A stretch of DNA of 64,000 nt from an uncultured Eggerthella sp. (GCA_937998355.1 CALLDI010000007.1:124001-188000), one strand, 5' to 3'. Counted from the stretch's first letter, positions 27,535 through 36,287 are shown. Notes: generated by a model not told the origin, from the sequence alone. Numbers and translations are program-made.

Positions 27535-28140
27535 CTACTTCTTGGAGGTTGCGTCCTTAGCGGCGTTCGCTGCGCTCTTCGCCGTCTTCTTGGCGGTCTC
27601 CGCAACGCCCTTGGCCGCATCTGCTGCCGTCTTCGCAGCACCCTTCGCTGCTTCAGCAGCGCTCTGTGCGACATCCTTCGCTGCATCGGTAGCGCTCTGA
27701 GCGGCTTCCTTCACCGCAGTGCCCGCATTCTTAGCAGCATCGACCGCAGCTGGAACCTTATCGGCTGCAGTATCCTGAACGGCTTCTGCGTTCTTGGCCA
27801 CCTGAGCCGCGATGCGTTCGCGAGCAGCGTCGATCTTGTCGCGCAGTTCGTCGTTCTTCTCGACGACCATAGGAGCAGTCTGCTGTGCGCGACTAGTCAA
27901 ATCTTTTTTTACTTCAGCACCTTTGTCCCAAACCGTATTGATGACCTTGGTCGAAGTGGCTGCAGCAGCATCGACGACCTGGCTCGTGGTGTTGGTGACG
28001 GCCTTCATCGCCTCTGGATAGTTCTCGTTCAGCGAATCGGTGATCAAAGCGCGATTCTGAGCGCCCGTGCGTGGAGTTGCCAGCAAAGCGATGCCCGCGC
28101 CGATAGCGCCACCGAGAAGAAACGTAGCAAATCTTCCCAT
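27535..28140 (-). CDS. YtxH/LEA-like alanine-rich protein
   Basis: A 201-residue protein. The N-terminal MGRFATFLLGGAIGAGIALLATPRTG is the YtxH signature (one short membrane segment ending in a P-x-T-G turn). The rest is an Ala/Lys/Asp-rich helix with repeating AAKD, AAKG and AAKN units (about residues 120-201), resembling group 3 LEA and stress proteins. It ends in lysines. Low-complexity composition makes long false frames on the other strand. Its partner is probably the PRC-barrel/TM2 pair just downstream, which has the same kind of tail. Role in desiccation, osmotic or envelope stress is inference only. Confidence 0.85.
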   Translation of the reverse strand: MGRFATFLLGGAIGAGIALLATPRTGAQNRALITDSLNENYPEAMKAVTNTTSQVVDAAAATSTKVINTVWDKGAEVKKDLTSRAQQTAPMVVEKNDELRDKIDAARERIAAQVAKNAEAVQDTAADKVPAAVDAAKNAGTAVKEAAQSATDAAKDVAQSAAEAAKGAAKTAADAAKGVAETAKKTAKSAANAAKDATSKK

Positions 28141-28346
28141 AGTGTCCCCCTTAAGAAGTAATGCTTGTAGTAATGCGTGAACCCCGTCCGAACGATCGAT
28201 GAGAGTGCATCATCCGAAATGAGTTCAGGTTCTATTATAGCTACTTCTCCCACACGCAACGTCAAAAACAACCAAGGCCTCATCACTTGTTTACGTCACG
28301 TTATATCCTTCATCGTATCTTCGAATATCGGTGCTGCACAACGAAA

Positions 28347-28371
28347 GAGCAGCCGCGAAAAGCAGCTGCTC
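28347..28371 (-). terminator. Possible weak terminator after ddl
   Basis: GAGCAGC (28347-28353) pairs with GCTGCTC (28365-28371). On the minus strand it is followed only by TTTC, so termination would be weak. The rest of the 282-nt gap (28141-28422) shows no gene. Confidence 0.4.
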
Positions 28372-28422
28372 CAGGATTCTGAACGACGAGCGACACCTCG
28401 TCTGAGGATGTTCGCGTAAGAA

Positions 28423-29406
28423 CTAGCGCGGGCGCGTGACCAGGCGATCGAGGACCGCCGGCAAGCTCAAGCCGGCTGCCTCGCAGGCCATCGGGAAGAG
28501 CGAATGCTCGGTCATACCCGGCGAAACGTTCACTTCGAGGATACGCGCCTGGGCGCCATCCCAGATCAAGTCGACACGACCCAGGTCCTGCACGTTGAAC
28601 GCCTGATAGACCTCGATCGCGGCGCGCTCGATCTCGCTGCGGATCGACTGGGCGAGCGAGGGATCGGCATGGAGTGATTCGAGGCGCACGGGCGTGTAGT
28701 AATCGACCGCATCGTCGTTGAAGCGCTCTTCGGTGAGGAACAGGCCGCTGCGCGACACGATCTCGACCGGCGGCAATGCCGTCGCATCCCAGCCGTTACC
28801 CAGGATGGCGACCGAAAGCTCGACCCCATCGATCCACTGCTCGATGAGCACTTCGCTATCGAAGGTGAGCGCATCGAGGATGGCAGCGCCCAGATCTTCT
28901 TGGCATTCGACCTTATGAACGCCGTAGGCAGAACCTCCACGCGCAGGCTTCACGCACACGGGATAGCCGCCAGGAATACGCTCGCCCACCAGGTCGAGCG
29001 CGGTGGCTGCTCCCATATCCTTGAACACATCACCTGCCAAGCAGAAGCCCTGCGGCCACCAGCCAGGACCGGATTCGCCCGCATAGCGACGAAACTTCTG
29101 CACCGAAGCAGGCAGGAGCGCCTTGTTGAACGTATTGCGACACACCTCTGCCGGCGAGCCAACGTAGGGAATGTCGAGGAAATCGAGCAAGCTCTGGATG
29201 GTGCCATCTTCGCCATGCTTGCCGTGCAGCGCGATATAACAGATATCGGGACGTTCGCCACGAAGCGTGGGCACCAATTCCTTAGTGGTATCGAGCGGGA
29301 CGACCTTGTGTCCTGCCTCTTCGAGCGCTTCGCATACGACCTTGCCGCTCGCCAGAGAGGTCTCGCGTTCGAACGACGCGCCCCCCATCAACACTGCAAC
29401 TTTCAT
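28423..29406 (-). CDS. ddl: D-alanine--D-alanine ligase
   Basis: A 327-residue ATP-grasp enzyme making the D-Ala-D-Ala dipeptide of peptidoglycan. The N-terminal VLMGGASFERETSLASG, YIALHGKHGEDGTIQ, CVKPARGGSAYGVHKV and the metal-binding ARILEVNVSPGMTEHSLFP are all present. The YIALHGKHGEDG region together with VNVSPGMTEHS fits a normal Ala-Ala ligase and not a D-Ala-D-Lac enzyme, although pocket residues were not checked structurally. It is the last gene of the serS-to-ddl run. Confidence 0.95.
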   Translation of the reverse strand: MKVAVLMGGASFERETSLASGKVVCEALEEAGHKVVPLDTTKELVPTLRGERPDICYIALHGKHGEDGTIQSLLDFLDIPYVGSPAEVCRNTFNKALLPASVQKFRRYAGESGPGWWPQGFCLAGDVFKDMGAATALDLVGERIPGGYPVCVKPARGGSAYGVHKVECQEDLGAAILDALTFDSEVLIEQWIDGVELSVAILGNGWDATALPPVEIVSRSGLFLTEERFNDDAVDYYTPVRLESLHADPSLAQSIRSEIERAAIEVYQAFNVQDLGRVDLIWDGAQARILEVNVSPGMTEHSLFPMACEAAGLSLPAVLDRLVTRPR

Positions 29407-29462
29407 GCTCTCTCCTTGTTCTTACTGATAGAACTACGTTTCATCCGGTCAAGTTCAAGTGA

Positions 29463-30713
29463 CTAGATCGCACCTGCATCCAAGAATGCACGGTACATCT
29501 CGAGTCGATCTTCGATCACGTTCGCAAGACGGCGGATCGCCTCACGGATGTTCTCGGGTGTTTCGAAGCAGAATGCGATGCGCATGGAATTCTTCCCGCG
29601 CACACCATCGGGATAGAACCCGCTGCCCGGAGTGTACGTGACGCCCTGTTCGAGCGCGACCGAGAGCATCGAATCGGTATCCACGTATTCGGGCAACGTG
29701 ACCCACACGAAGAAGCCGCCCGCCGGATGCGTCCAGACCGCTTCCTCGGGAAAGAATTCCTCGAGCGCATCGAGCATCGCGTCGCGACGTTCTTTATACG
29801 TGGTGATGAAGCTTTGCAACACGGTCTGCCAAGGGGTGTCGTTGAAATAATGCTCGACGATGATCTGGTCCATGATGCTGCCCGACAGATCGGTACCCTG
29901 CTTGACCAGGTTCACCTTCGCAATGACATCGCGCGGCGCGATGATCCAGCCAACGCGCAGACCCGGCGCGAAGGTTTTGGAGACCGTGCCGAGATAGATG
30001 ACCTTATCGGAGAGCGCGCGAAGCGGGATCATGTGACCGCCATCGTAGCGCAAACGTCCGTACGGATCGTCCTCGACCACCAGGAAGTCGTACTCTTCTG
30101 CCAATTCGAGCAAGCGATGGCGACGCTCCATGTTCATGGTCACGCCACCTGGGTTCTGGAAGTTCGGGATGGTATAGAGGAATTTGACCGCGCCTTTGCC
30201 CAATTCTTGCAACTTCTCTTCCAGCAAGTCCATGCGCATGCCCTCTTCGTCGAAGGGGATGCAGATGACATTGGGCTCGTAGGCCGAGAACGCCTGGAGC
30301 GCGCCAAGGTAGGTCGGGCCTTCGGCGATGATGATGTCGCCTGGGTCGATGAAGGTCTTCGCCAAGAGATCGAGCGCCTCTTGCGCACCGGACGTGATGA
30401 GCACGTCTTCGGCCTTGCAGCGGATCCCCAGATCGCGCACGAGCGCAGCCAGCGTTTCGCGAGTCTCCATGCGACCTGGCGTCGGCCCGTACTGCAACGC
30501 TATCGCGCGATCGTCGCCCAGCGCTGCCTTCGCAGCGGCCTGGAGCGCTTCTTGAGGGAGCAACGATACGTCGGGCATGCCACCCGACAACGAGATGATG
30601 TCGGAACGAGAAGCAGCAGCAAAAAGATCGCGCACCGCAGATGATCGCATCTTCTTCACGCGTGAGGCGACCTTGTCACCCGCAAAATCGAACTTCAGAT
30701 GGGCTGATGGCAT
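29463..30713 (-). CDS. PLP-dependent aminotransferase (2-aminoadipate/kynurenine aminotransferase-like)
   Basis: A 416-residue fold-type I aminotransferase of the LysN/KAT-II group that resembles the catalytic half of MocR regulators but has no helix-turn-helix domain. Landmarks are ISLSGGMPDVSLLP near the N-terminus, LQYGPTPGRMETRE, YTIPNFQNPGGVTM, VEDDPYGRLRYDG, the PLP lysine in GTVSKTFAPGLRVGW and the C-terminal MRIAFCFETPE. I chose ATG at 30713 (GAGGAG 5 nt upstream) over GTG at 30719. It probably acts on a large hydrophobic or dicarboxylic amino acid. It lies in the serS-ddl run. Confidence 0.9.
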   Translation of the reverse strand: MPSAHLKFDFAGDKVASRVKKMRSSAVRDLFAAASRSDIISLSGGMPDVSLLPQEALQAAAKAALGDDRAIALQYGPTPGRMETRETLAALVRDLGIRCKAEDVLITSGAQEALDLLAKTFIDPGDIIIAEGPTYLGALQAFSAYEPNVICIPFDEEGMRMDLLEEKLQELGKGAVKFLYTIPNFQNPGGVTMNMERRHRLLELAEEYDFLVVEDDPYGRLRYDGGHMIPLRALSDKVIYLGTVSKTFAPGLRVGWIIAPRDVIAKVNLVKQGTDLSGSIMDQIIVEHYFNDTPWQTVLQSFITTYKERRDAMLDALEEFFPEEAVWTHPAGGFFVWVTLPEYVDTDSMLSVALEQGVTYTPGSGFYPDGVRGKNSMRIAFCFETPENIREAIRRLANVIEDRLEMYRAFLDAGAI

Positions 30714-30759
30714 AGACACTCCTCACTTTCTTCTTGCTCGGGCCATGAAGCGGTCTGCC

Positions 30760-31221
30760 TCATAGACGGGATGGTGTCGTGTTCGCGCATGCTCGATCCG
30801 CAAGCGCGTGATTGATAAAGTGTAGCGCTTTTTTGAATGCGCCGAGCGCAATTAGGTCATCGAGGAACGAAACCCTCACAATGGCCACATCGGGATCATC
30901 CGCGCTCCACTGCGTCGTACCCGTGAATACCGCCTGTTCAACAGGGGTTTCTGGCATTTCGCTGTGAGCGTGCGCGTGCGTCTGGATATCGATGACGAGA
31001 TGCTCGAGCAGATGCGGGACGGAGGTGCGCTCCATCACCGCGCCGAACGTCGGTCCAGCCTCGTTGCGACACGCATGATAAGCCACGGTTGGAAACTGCT
31101 GCAGCACCTGGTCGATGAGCGCCTTCGAGGTGGTGCGGGCCGTTGGATCGACGATGCGCACGAAAGCTTCCACGCGATCGGGCAGCACGGTCAATCGATC
31201 GAAGACGACCTTATCTTGCAT
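30760..31221 (-). CDS. Stand-alone protein resembling the N-terminal domain of cyanophycin synthetase
   Basis: A 153-residue soluble protein not normally annotated with a function. From memory of the family, its segments line up with the N-terminal domain of cyanophycin synthetase CphA: ALIDQVLQQFPTVAYHAC (LIALLPSLVEHGC-like), then GPTFGAVMERTSVPHLLEHLV followed by IDIQTHAHA (matching FLSRVKEGTMMGHIVEHV and its ALELQ), then a beta-strand DVAIVRVSFLD (matching YQVVIEYED) and a closing helix. The H-x-x-E-H core is conserved. No ATP-grasp or Mur-ligase domain follows, and the gene has its own ribosome site (AGGATCG) and stop. It lies between a lipocalin-like protein and an aminotransferase. The similarity is a judgement by eye. 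Confidence 0.6.
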   Translation of the reverse strand: MQDKVVFDRLTVLPDRVEAFVRIVDPTARTTSKALIDQVLQQFPTVAYHACRNEAGPTFGAVMERTSVPHLLEHLVIDIQTHAHAHSEMPETPVEQAVFTGTTQWSADDPDVAIVRVSFLDDLIALGAFKKALHFINHALADRACANTTPSRL

Positions 31222-31229
31222 GCGCGATC

Positions 31230-31898
31230 CTAATCCCCGCTCGAAGCGTCTCCGCTTCGTTCATTGCGCTCGGCCTGCTGGCCGCTCATCGAACCATCGA
31301 CCACATCGGTGCCGAGCGTTTGAGCGTCGCTCGTGTCGTTATTATTGGCCGATTCGGGTTCGCCGACCGCCTGATTCGACACCTTCAGCAAGCGCATCGA
31401 GGAAGCGTTGTCGCCTCCTTCGGATTCGCCGGCTTCATCGGTGTTCATGTCGGTGAGCGTGAGCACGTCTCGCTCAGGCGAGAAGACGTAGGACCCAACT
31501 CCAGAGTAATTCGCGAACGTATAGGTGATGGTCTTATCGAAAGTGTTGAGCTCGTAGCCGAAGCTGACGCTGTCGGTCAAGCGGATCTCGGAATCCGTGA
31601 TGACGATGGAGTTGTTCGAACCTTCTATCTTCCATTGGCCCTGGATGTCTTGAGCATCATCGTAGCGGAAGAGGTAATCCCAGGTGAGGAACGCTCCAGC
31701 ACCGATGATGGCCACCAGCACGATGACGAGGACGACCTTCAGTGGACGCGGGACGCGGCTCTTCTTCTTGCGCTTCGCCGACCTCGATACGCGCGACGTC
31801 TCCCCCGTGCGCTGCGGCTGCGCACCTACCGTAGGAGGTGCTGCATGCTTAGCATGCTTTCCGCGGACGGGTTCGGTATGCGATCGCGTATCGGACAT
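31230..31898 (-). CDS. Membrane-anchored lipocalin-like protein, unknown function
   Basis: A 222-residue protein. The N-terminal 50 residues are basic and Pro/Arg-rich (cytoplasmic), followed by one membrane segment at about 55-77 (VVLVIVLVAIIGAGAFLTW). Outside comes a beta-rich domain at about 84-150 starting DIQGQWKIEGSNNSIVITD, which has the GxW start typical of lipocalin-like and DUF5640-type folds. A disordered Asp/Ser/Glu/Asn-rich tail follows. It ends 8 nt before the CphA-N-like gene and begins 12 nt after the serS stop, so it is in the serS operon. No function is known. Confidence 0.8.
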   Translation of the reverse strand: MSDTRSHTEPVRGKHAKHAAPPTVGAQPQRTGETSRVSRSAKRKKKSRVPRPLKVVLVIVLVAIIGAGAFLTWDYLFRYDDAQDIQGQWKIEGSNNSIVITDSEIRLTDSVSFGYELNTFDKTITYTFANYSGVGSYVFSPERDVLTLTDMNTDEAGESEGGDNASSMRLLKVSNQAVGEPESANNNDTSDAQTLGTDVVDGSMSGQQAERNERSGDASSGD

Positions 31899-31910
31899 AG
31901 CGGAATTGCC

Positions 31911-33191
31911 TTATTCGGGCTTGATGTATTCGAGGCCGCCCATATAAGGAACGAGCACGTCGGGAACCTTGACCGAGCCATCTTCCTGCTGGTAGTTCTC
32001 GAGGATGGCAGCCATGGTACGGCCGACCGCGAGACCCGAACCATTCAGCGTATGCACAAGGCGGTTGCCCTTGAACTGACCCGCGTCCTTGTACTTGATG
32101 TTGGCGCGGCGCGCTTGGAAGTCCTCGCAATTCGAGCAGGACGAGATCTCCTTGTAAGCATCGTAGGAAGGCAGCCAGACTTCAAGATCGTAGGTCTTGG
32201 CAGCCGAGAAGCCTAGATCGCCCGTGCACAGGCTGATGACACGATAGGGCAGGCCGAGCAACTGCAGGATGTTCTCGGCGTCTTCAACCATCGCCTCCAG
32301 GTCGTCGTAGGATTCCTCGGGCTTGGCGTACTTCACCATCTCGACCTTGTCGAACTGATGCAGGCGGATGAGGCCGCGTGTATCGCGACCAGCGCTGCCC
32401 GCCTCTTCGCGGAAGCACGGCGTGAACGCACAGTACTTCAGCGGAAGCTGGTCTGCATCCAGCACCTCGTCGGAGTGGATGTTGGTCAGCTGCACTTCGG
32501 CGGTCGGGATGAGGTAGAGGCCTTCCGTGGTCTTGAACAGGTCTTCCTCGAATTTAGGGAGTTGACCCGTACCCGTGAGCGTCTTGGCGTTCGCCATGAC
32601 CGGACACCACCATTCCTTGTAGCCGCGCGAGGTGTGCGTGTCGGCCATGAAGTTGATGAGCGCGCGCTCGAGCTTGGCGCCTTGGCCGCCCAGCAGTACG
32701 AAGCGTGATTCCGCGAGCTTCACCGCACGTTCGAAATCAAGGATCCCTAGATCGATGCCGAGATCCCAGTGCGCTTTGAACTCGAAGTCGAACGTGCGCG
32801 GAGTGCCCCAGCGACGGACTTCGGGGTTGTCGTCCTCGTCCTTGCCGACGGGCGTGGTGTCGGAAGGCATGTTCGGCACCGCGAGGATGAGCTCGTTCAG
32901 CGCGCTCTCCGCCTGATCGTGCAGGTCGGAATAGTACGCGATCTCTTCCTTGAGTTTCGCGACCTCCGCCTTAGCCGCCTCAGCCTCGTCCTTCTTGCCT
33001 TCACCCATCAGCTTGCCGATGCTCTTCGAGATGCTGTTGCGCTTCGCAAGAAGCTCCTCTTCATGAGCGATAGCGCTGCGACGATCTTCGTCGAGCTGCA
33101 GGAAACGCTGCGCATCCCACGTGAAATTGCGACTTTCCATCGCGCGATTCACTTTTTCGATGTTTTCACGGACGAATCGAATGTCGAGCAT
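31911..33191 (-). CDS. serS: Seryl-tRNA synthetase
   Basis: A 426-residue class II synthetase charging tRNA-Ser. An N-terminal coiled-coil arm (about 27-100, RRSAIAHEEELLAKRNSISK onward) reaches the tRNA variable arm. Class II motif 2 is FREEAGSAGRDTRGLIRLHQF and motif 3 is LNGSGLAVGRTMAAILENYQ; TAEVQLTNIHSDE forms the serine pocket. It is the first gene of a five-gene same-strand run down to ddl. No T-box leader is visible in the 200 nt upstream. Confidence 0.97.
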   Translation of the reverse strand: MLDIRFVRENIEKVNRAMESRNFTWDAQRFLQLDEDRRSAIAHEEELLAKRNSISKSIGKLMGEGKKDEAEAAKAEVAKLKEEIAYYSDLHDQAESALNELILAVPNMPSDTTPVGKDEDDNPEVRRWGTPRTFDFEFKAHWDLGIDLGILDFERAVKLAESRFVLLGGQGAKLERALINFMADTHTSRGYKEWWCPVMANAKTLTGTGQLPKFEEDLFKTTEGLYLIPTAEVQLTNIHSDEVLDADQLPLKYCAFTPCFREEAGSAGRDTRGLIRLHQFDKVEMVKYAKPEESYDDLEAMVEDAENILQLLGLPYRVISLCTGDLGFSAAKTYDLEVWLPSYDAYKEISSCSNCEDFQARRANIKYKDAGQFKGNRLVHTLNGSGLAVGRTMAAILENYQQEDGSVKVPDVLVPYMGGLEYIKPE

Positions 33192-33395
33192 TGTTTCCCT
33201 TTCGTGAACAAGAGCGCGAATTCATGCGTCATTGTTCGTGATATCGTTAAGCTAGAGATATAGATTGAGTATACTTTACAACCGAACAGGATACCACCTG
33301 CGGTGCTTCGCCATCTTCGATGCTCTTGCGTCGGATAGCGGCGCCGAAGACGGCATCCACGCACTGCCATCTTGAGCGATTCACGAAAGGGCATC

Positions 33396-33566
33396 ATGGA
33401 TCTAGCGGAGCTTTATCATTTCCTCTTCGAGACCTACGCCGGTATCGGTTGCTTGGTCGGTGCGGGCATCGTCATCAGCATCATCGCTGCTGTCATCAGC
33501 GAGCGCAAGACGCGTAAGGTATACCGCGATCGTGGCGAGAAACCTCGCGACGATCAGGACGAATAG
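33396..33566 (+). CDS. Small single-pass membrane protein (56 aa)
   Basis: It has MDLAELYHFLFETYAGIGCL, then a membrane segment (about 15-37) and a basic/acidic cytoplasmic tail (ERKTRKVYRDRGEKPRDDQDE). The ATG at 33396 follows AAAGGGC; in-frame codons upstream have no ribosome site. It is immediately upstream (48 nt) of the pyridoxal kinase gene. I believe similar short proteins occur in Eggerthellaceae, but I cannot give a family or function with certainty. Confidence 0.72.
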   Translation: MDLAELYHFLFETYAGIGCLVGAGIVISIIAAVISERKTRKVYRDRGEKPRDDQDE

Positions 33567-33614
33567 TTCGAAAACGAGATCGCTCGACGAAAGCCGGGCC
33601 CGAGATGAAAGAAG

Positions 33615-34499
33615 ATGAGCTTCATGGGTTTGCAAAGCATGCCACTCTACGACCACTCCGATCGCCCCGATTATATCCCGCGCGTTGGTGCCGTCCATGA
33701 CCTGTGCGGTTATGGCAAATGCTCGCTCGGCGTTGCGATCCCTGTCATCTCCGCAGCTGGCTGCGACGTGTGCCCCCTGCCTACAGGGCTGTTCTCCTCG
33801 CATACCGCATTTCCGGTCTGGCACATGCTCGACACCACGGACATGATGAAGCCGTATCTGGATGCATGGGAGAAGGTCGATATCGAGCTCGACGCCGTCT
33901 ATTCGGGCTTCCTCGGCGCTGCCGAACAGGTCGAGAGCATCCAGCGCCTCTATCGCACGTTCCCCGAGGCGCTTCGCATCGTCGACCCCGTCATGGGCGA
34001 TCATGGCAACATCTACCCTACCTACACCAAAGAGCTGTGCGACGCGATGGCTAACCTAGCCGATGGCGCAGATATCCTCACGCCGAACCTCACCGAGGTC
34101 TCCATCATCCTCGGTACGGAATACACGGGCCAGAACGTCACGACCGAAGAGGTCGAGAGCATGATCAACATGCTGCGCAACCGCGGCGCGAAGAACGTCA
34201 TCATCAAGGGCGTCGATCGCGAGGACGGATTCCTGCGCAACTACGTAGCGGGTCGCAATACCCCGCTCACGGAGCTGATCGTGGAGAAGCTGCCCGTCAT
34301 GCTGCATGGCACGGGCGATCTGTTCTGCTCGTGCGTCACGGCCGCCATCATGGCCGGAAAGGATCTGGTCACGGCCGTGGACTTCGCGGGCAAGTTCGTG
34401 CACGATGCGATGATCGTCACGCTCGAGCAGCCGAACTTCATGAGCCGCGGCATCAGCTTCGAGCCGCTTCTGGGCAAGGTCGCCGATCTGCTGAAATAA
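33615..34499 (+). CDS. Pyridoxal/pyridoxamine kinase (PdxY/PdxK family)
   Basis: A 294-residue ribokinase-fold enzyme phosphorylating vitamin B6 vitamers. The N-terminal VGAVHDLCGYGKCSLGVAIP and GCDVCPLPTGLFSSHT match the substrate-binding block of PdxY-like kinases. VDPVMGDHGNIYPTY and LTPNLTEVSIILG are characteristic, and the anion hole with the catalytic Asp is in LHGTGDLFCSCV. Two further ATGs lie within the first nine codons; I keep 33615 but the start is uncertain. It supplies PLP for the several aminotransferases nearby only in a general sense. Confidence 0.92.
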   Translation: MSFMGLQSMPLYDHSDRPDYIPRVGAVHDLCGYGKCSLGVAIPVISAAGCDVCPLPTGLFSSHTAFPVWHMLDTTDMMKPYLDAWEKVDIELDAVYSGFLGAAEQVESIQRLYRTFPEALRIVDPVMGDHGNIYPTYTKELCDAMANLADGADILTPNLTEVSIILGTEYTGQNVTTEEVESMINMLRNRGAKNVIIKGVDREDGFLRNYVAGRNTPLTELIVEKLPVMLHGTGDLFCSCVTAAIMAGKDLVTAVDFAGKFVHDAMIVTLEQPNFMSRGISFEPLLGKVADLLK

Positions 34500-34570
34500 G
34501 CAGAGGGCTGCTAAATCCCCTTGGCGAGTTCGTCGCAGCAGGGTTCACAAGATTCCCCGCTTCCTTAATC

Positions 34571-34600
34571 AAAAAAGACCAGCTTGTCTGGTCTTTTTTT
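34571..34600. terminator. Bidirectional rho-independent terminator
   Basis: AAAAAAGACCAG pairs with CTGGTCTTTTTT (34571-34600) around CTTGT. It lies 72 nt after the pyridoxal kinase stop and can act in both directions. Confidence 0.92.
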
Positions 34601-34610
34601 CATGCAATCA

Positions 34611-34774
34611 TTGCTCTGAGTGATGGTCCGACATGATCTCGAATCGACCCGCTTCCCTGTTCGCGAATCAGCTACGCAGATTCGCTCATGCGTCGCTGCG
34701 CTGCTTCACTTTTTCAGATAAAAACAGAAGCAGCGAGTCGTTCTGCGATCATGCCGGACCATCACTCAGAGCAA
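34611..34774 (-). repeat. Inverted-arm repeat, family B, copy 2
   Basis: Arms of 28 nt (34611-34638 and 34747-34774) differ from perfect complementarity at one position, which is a U-G pair in minus-strand RNA. The core (about 34646-34740) matches that at 20618-20715. Its inner stem is GCTGCTTC/GAAGCAGC where copy 1 has GTTGCTTC/GAAGCAAC, a compensatory change. The arms share no sequence with those of copy 1. It lies between the terminator above and the aminopeptidase stop (34807). Confidence 0.85.
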
Positions 34775-34806
34775 CAACGAGTTCTAGTCTCAGCTCTCTT
34801 GCGCGA

Positions 34807-36246
34807 TCATGAATTCAGGAAGGCGACGTAGCCTTTGTAGGCCTCGTAGATGTCGGCTTTCGAGGTGACTTCCCAGGGCGAGTGCATCGAGAGCACCGGC
34901 ACGCCTGAGTCGATGACGTTCATGCCATACTTCGCTGGGATGTAGGCGATGGTTCCGCCACCACCCGCATTCACGCGGCCAAGCTCGGCTGTCTGGTAGT
35001 TCACGCCTGCCTCATCCATGACCTTGCGCAACGCTGCCATGTATTCTGCATTCGCATCGTTCGAGCCCGACTTGCCGCCCGAACCCGTGTACTTATTGAA
35101 CACGAGGCCACGGCCGCAATAGGCGGAGTTCTTCGTCTCGAAGACGGATGCGTAGGCTGGATCGTATGCGGCGCTCACGTCGGACGAGAGCATCGAGGAA
35201 CGCGCGAGGCAGCGACGCAGCGCAAGATCGCCCTGCGCACCGAGCAATGCCAGGATCTCTGCCATGGTGTTCTCGAAGAACGCCGAGGTCATACCCGTAG
35301 CGCCAACGCTGCCGATCTCTTCCTTGTCGACCAAGATGCACACCGACGTACGTGCGGGGCCATCCACCGCCAACTGCGCTTCAAGGCTCGTGTAGGCGCA
35401 CACGCGATCGTCTTGACCGTAGCCGATCACCATCGAACGATCCAAGCCGCAATCACGCGCGGGGCCCGCGGGAACGACCTCGATCTCGGCTGAGAGGAAA
35501 TCCTCCTCTTCGATGCCGTATCGATCGAGAAGCAGCGAGAGCACGTTAGCGCGAACCGCTTCGCTCTCCGCGGTACGTTCGATGCGCTCCTGGTAAGTGA
35601 GCTCGTCTTCCTTGCGCTCGTCCTTCTTCGCTTCGACGATGAGCGGCTCGCTTCCGATGAGCACGTCGAGGTTCTCGCCCTCGACCACTGTGCGGCCGTC
35701 CTTCTTCATCTGCTCCGCGCCCAGGTGAGGCAGCAGGTCGGTGACGCAGAACACTGGATCATCAGGTCCGTCGCCGATCGAGATATCGACCACTTCACCG
35801 TCCTTCTTCACGACCACGCCCTTCAATGCGAGCGGAAGCGCGACCCACTGATAATTCTTGATGCCACCGTAGTAATGCGTATCGAGCAACACGAAATCTG
35901 ACGTTTCGTAGAGAGGGTTCTGCTTGAGGTCGAGACGAGGCGAGTCGATATGCGCGCCCAGGATGTTCACGCCCTGCTCGATATCGTTCGTGCCGACCTG
36001 AACGAGCATGACCGCTTTGCCGTAATTGCTCGCCCACAGCTTGTCGCCTGGCTTCAATGCAGTACCCTTCGCGATCGCGTCTTCGAGCGACGCATAGCCT
36101 GCAGCCTGCGCCATCTCGATCGCGCGCGACGCGCATGCACGCTCGGTCTTGCATTCCGATAAGAAGGTTTTATAACGATCGCTCAGTGCGATCAGATCCT
36201 TACGGTCATCCTCGGTATAGGTCTTCCATGCGTTCTTGCGTTCCAT
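34807..36246 (-). CDS. M18-family aminopeptidase
   Basis: A 479-residue zinc aminopeptidase that removes N-terminal, often acidic, residues. NILGAHIDSPRLDLKQNPL carries the first metal His/Asp; DKEEIGSVGATGM holds the general base and metal ligand pair, and the C-terminal VLSMHSPWEVTSKAD carries the last His. The start is uncertain among GTG 36261, ATG 36252 and ATG 36246; the last has GAAAGAG at usable spacing. It is divergent from rubrerythrin. Length fits the family. Confidence 0.93.
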   Translation of the reverse strand: MERKNAWKTYTEDDRKDLIALSDRYKTFLSECKTERACASRAIEMAQAAGYASLEDAIAKGTALKPGDKLWASNYGKAVMLVQVGTNDIEQGVNILGAHIDSPRLDLKQNPLYETSDFVLLDTHYYGGIKNYQWVALPLALKGVVVKKDGEVVDISIGDGPDDPVFCVTDLLPHLGAEQMKKDGRTVVEGENLDVLIGSEPLIVEAKKDERKEDELTYQERIERTAESEAVRANVLSLLLDRYGIEEEDFLSAEIEVVPAGPARDCGLDRSMVIGYGQDDRVCAYTSLEAQLAVDGPARTSVCILVDKEEIGSVGATGMTSAFFENTMAEILALLGAQGDLALRRCLARSSMLSSDVSAAYDPAYASVFETKNSAYCGRGLVFNKYTGSGGKSGSNDANAEYMAALRKVMDEAGVNYQTAELGRVNAGGGGTIAYIPAKYGMNVIDSGVPVLSMHSPWEVTSKADIYEAYKGYVAFLNS

Positions 36247-36287
36247 GTTCATCTCTTTCACTTTGCTTCACGTGAGATTCAGTTAAC

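Noticed and set aside
28423..29406. Ddl as a vancomycin-resistance D-Ala-D-Lac ligase
   Set aside because: The motifs fit an ordinary D-Ala-D-Ala ligase, and no vanH/vanX-like genes are adjacent.
33192..33395. A T-box leader upstream of serS
   Set aside because: No T-box core sequence or specifier stem is visible on the minus strand, and no terminator/antiterminator pair precedes the start.
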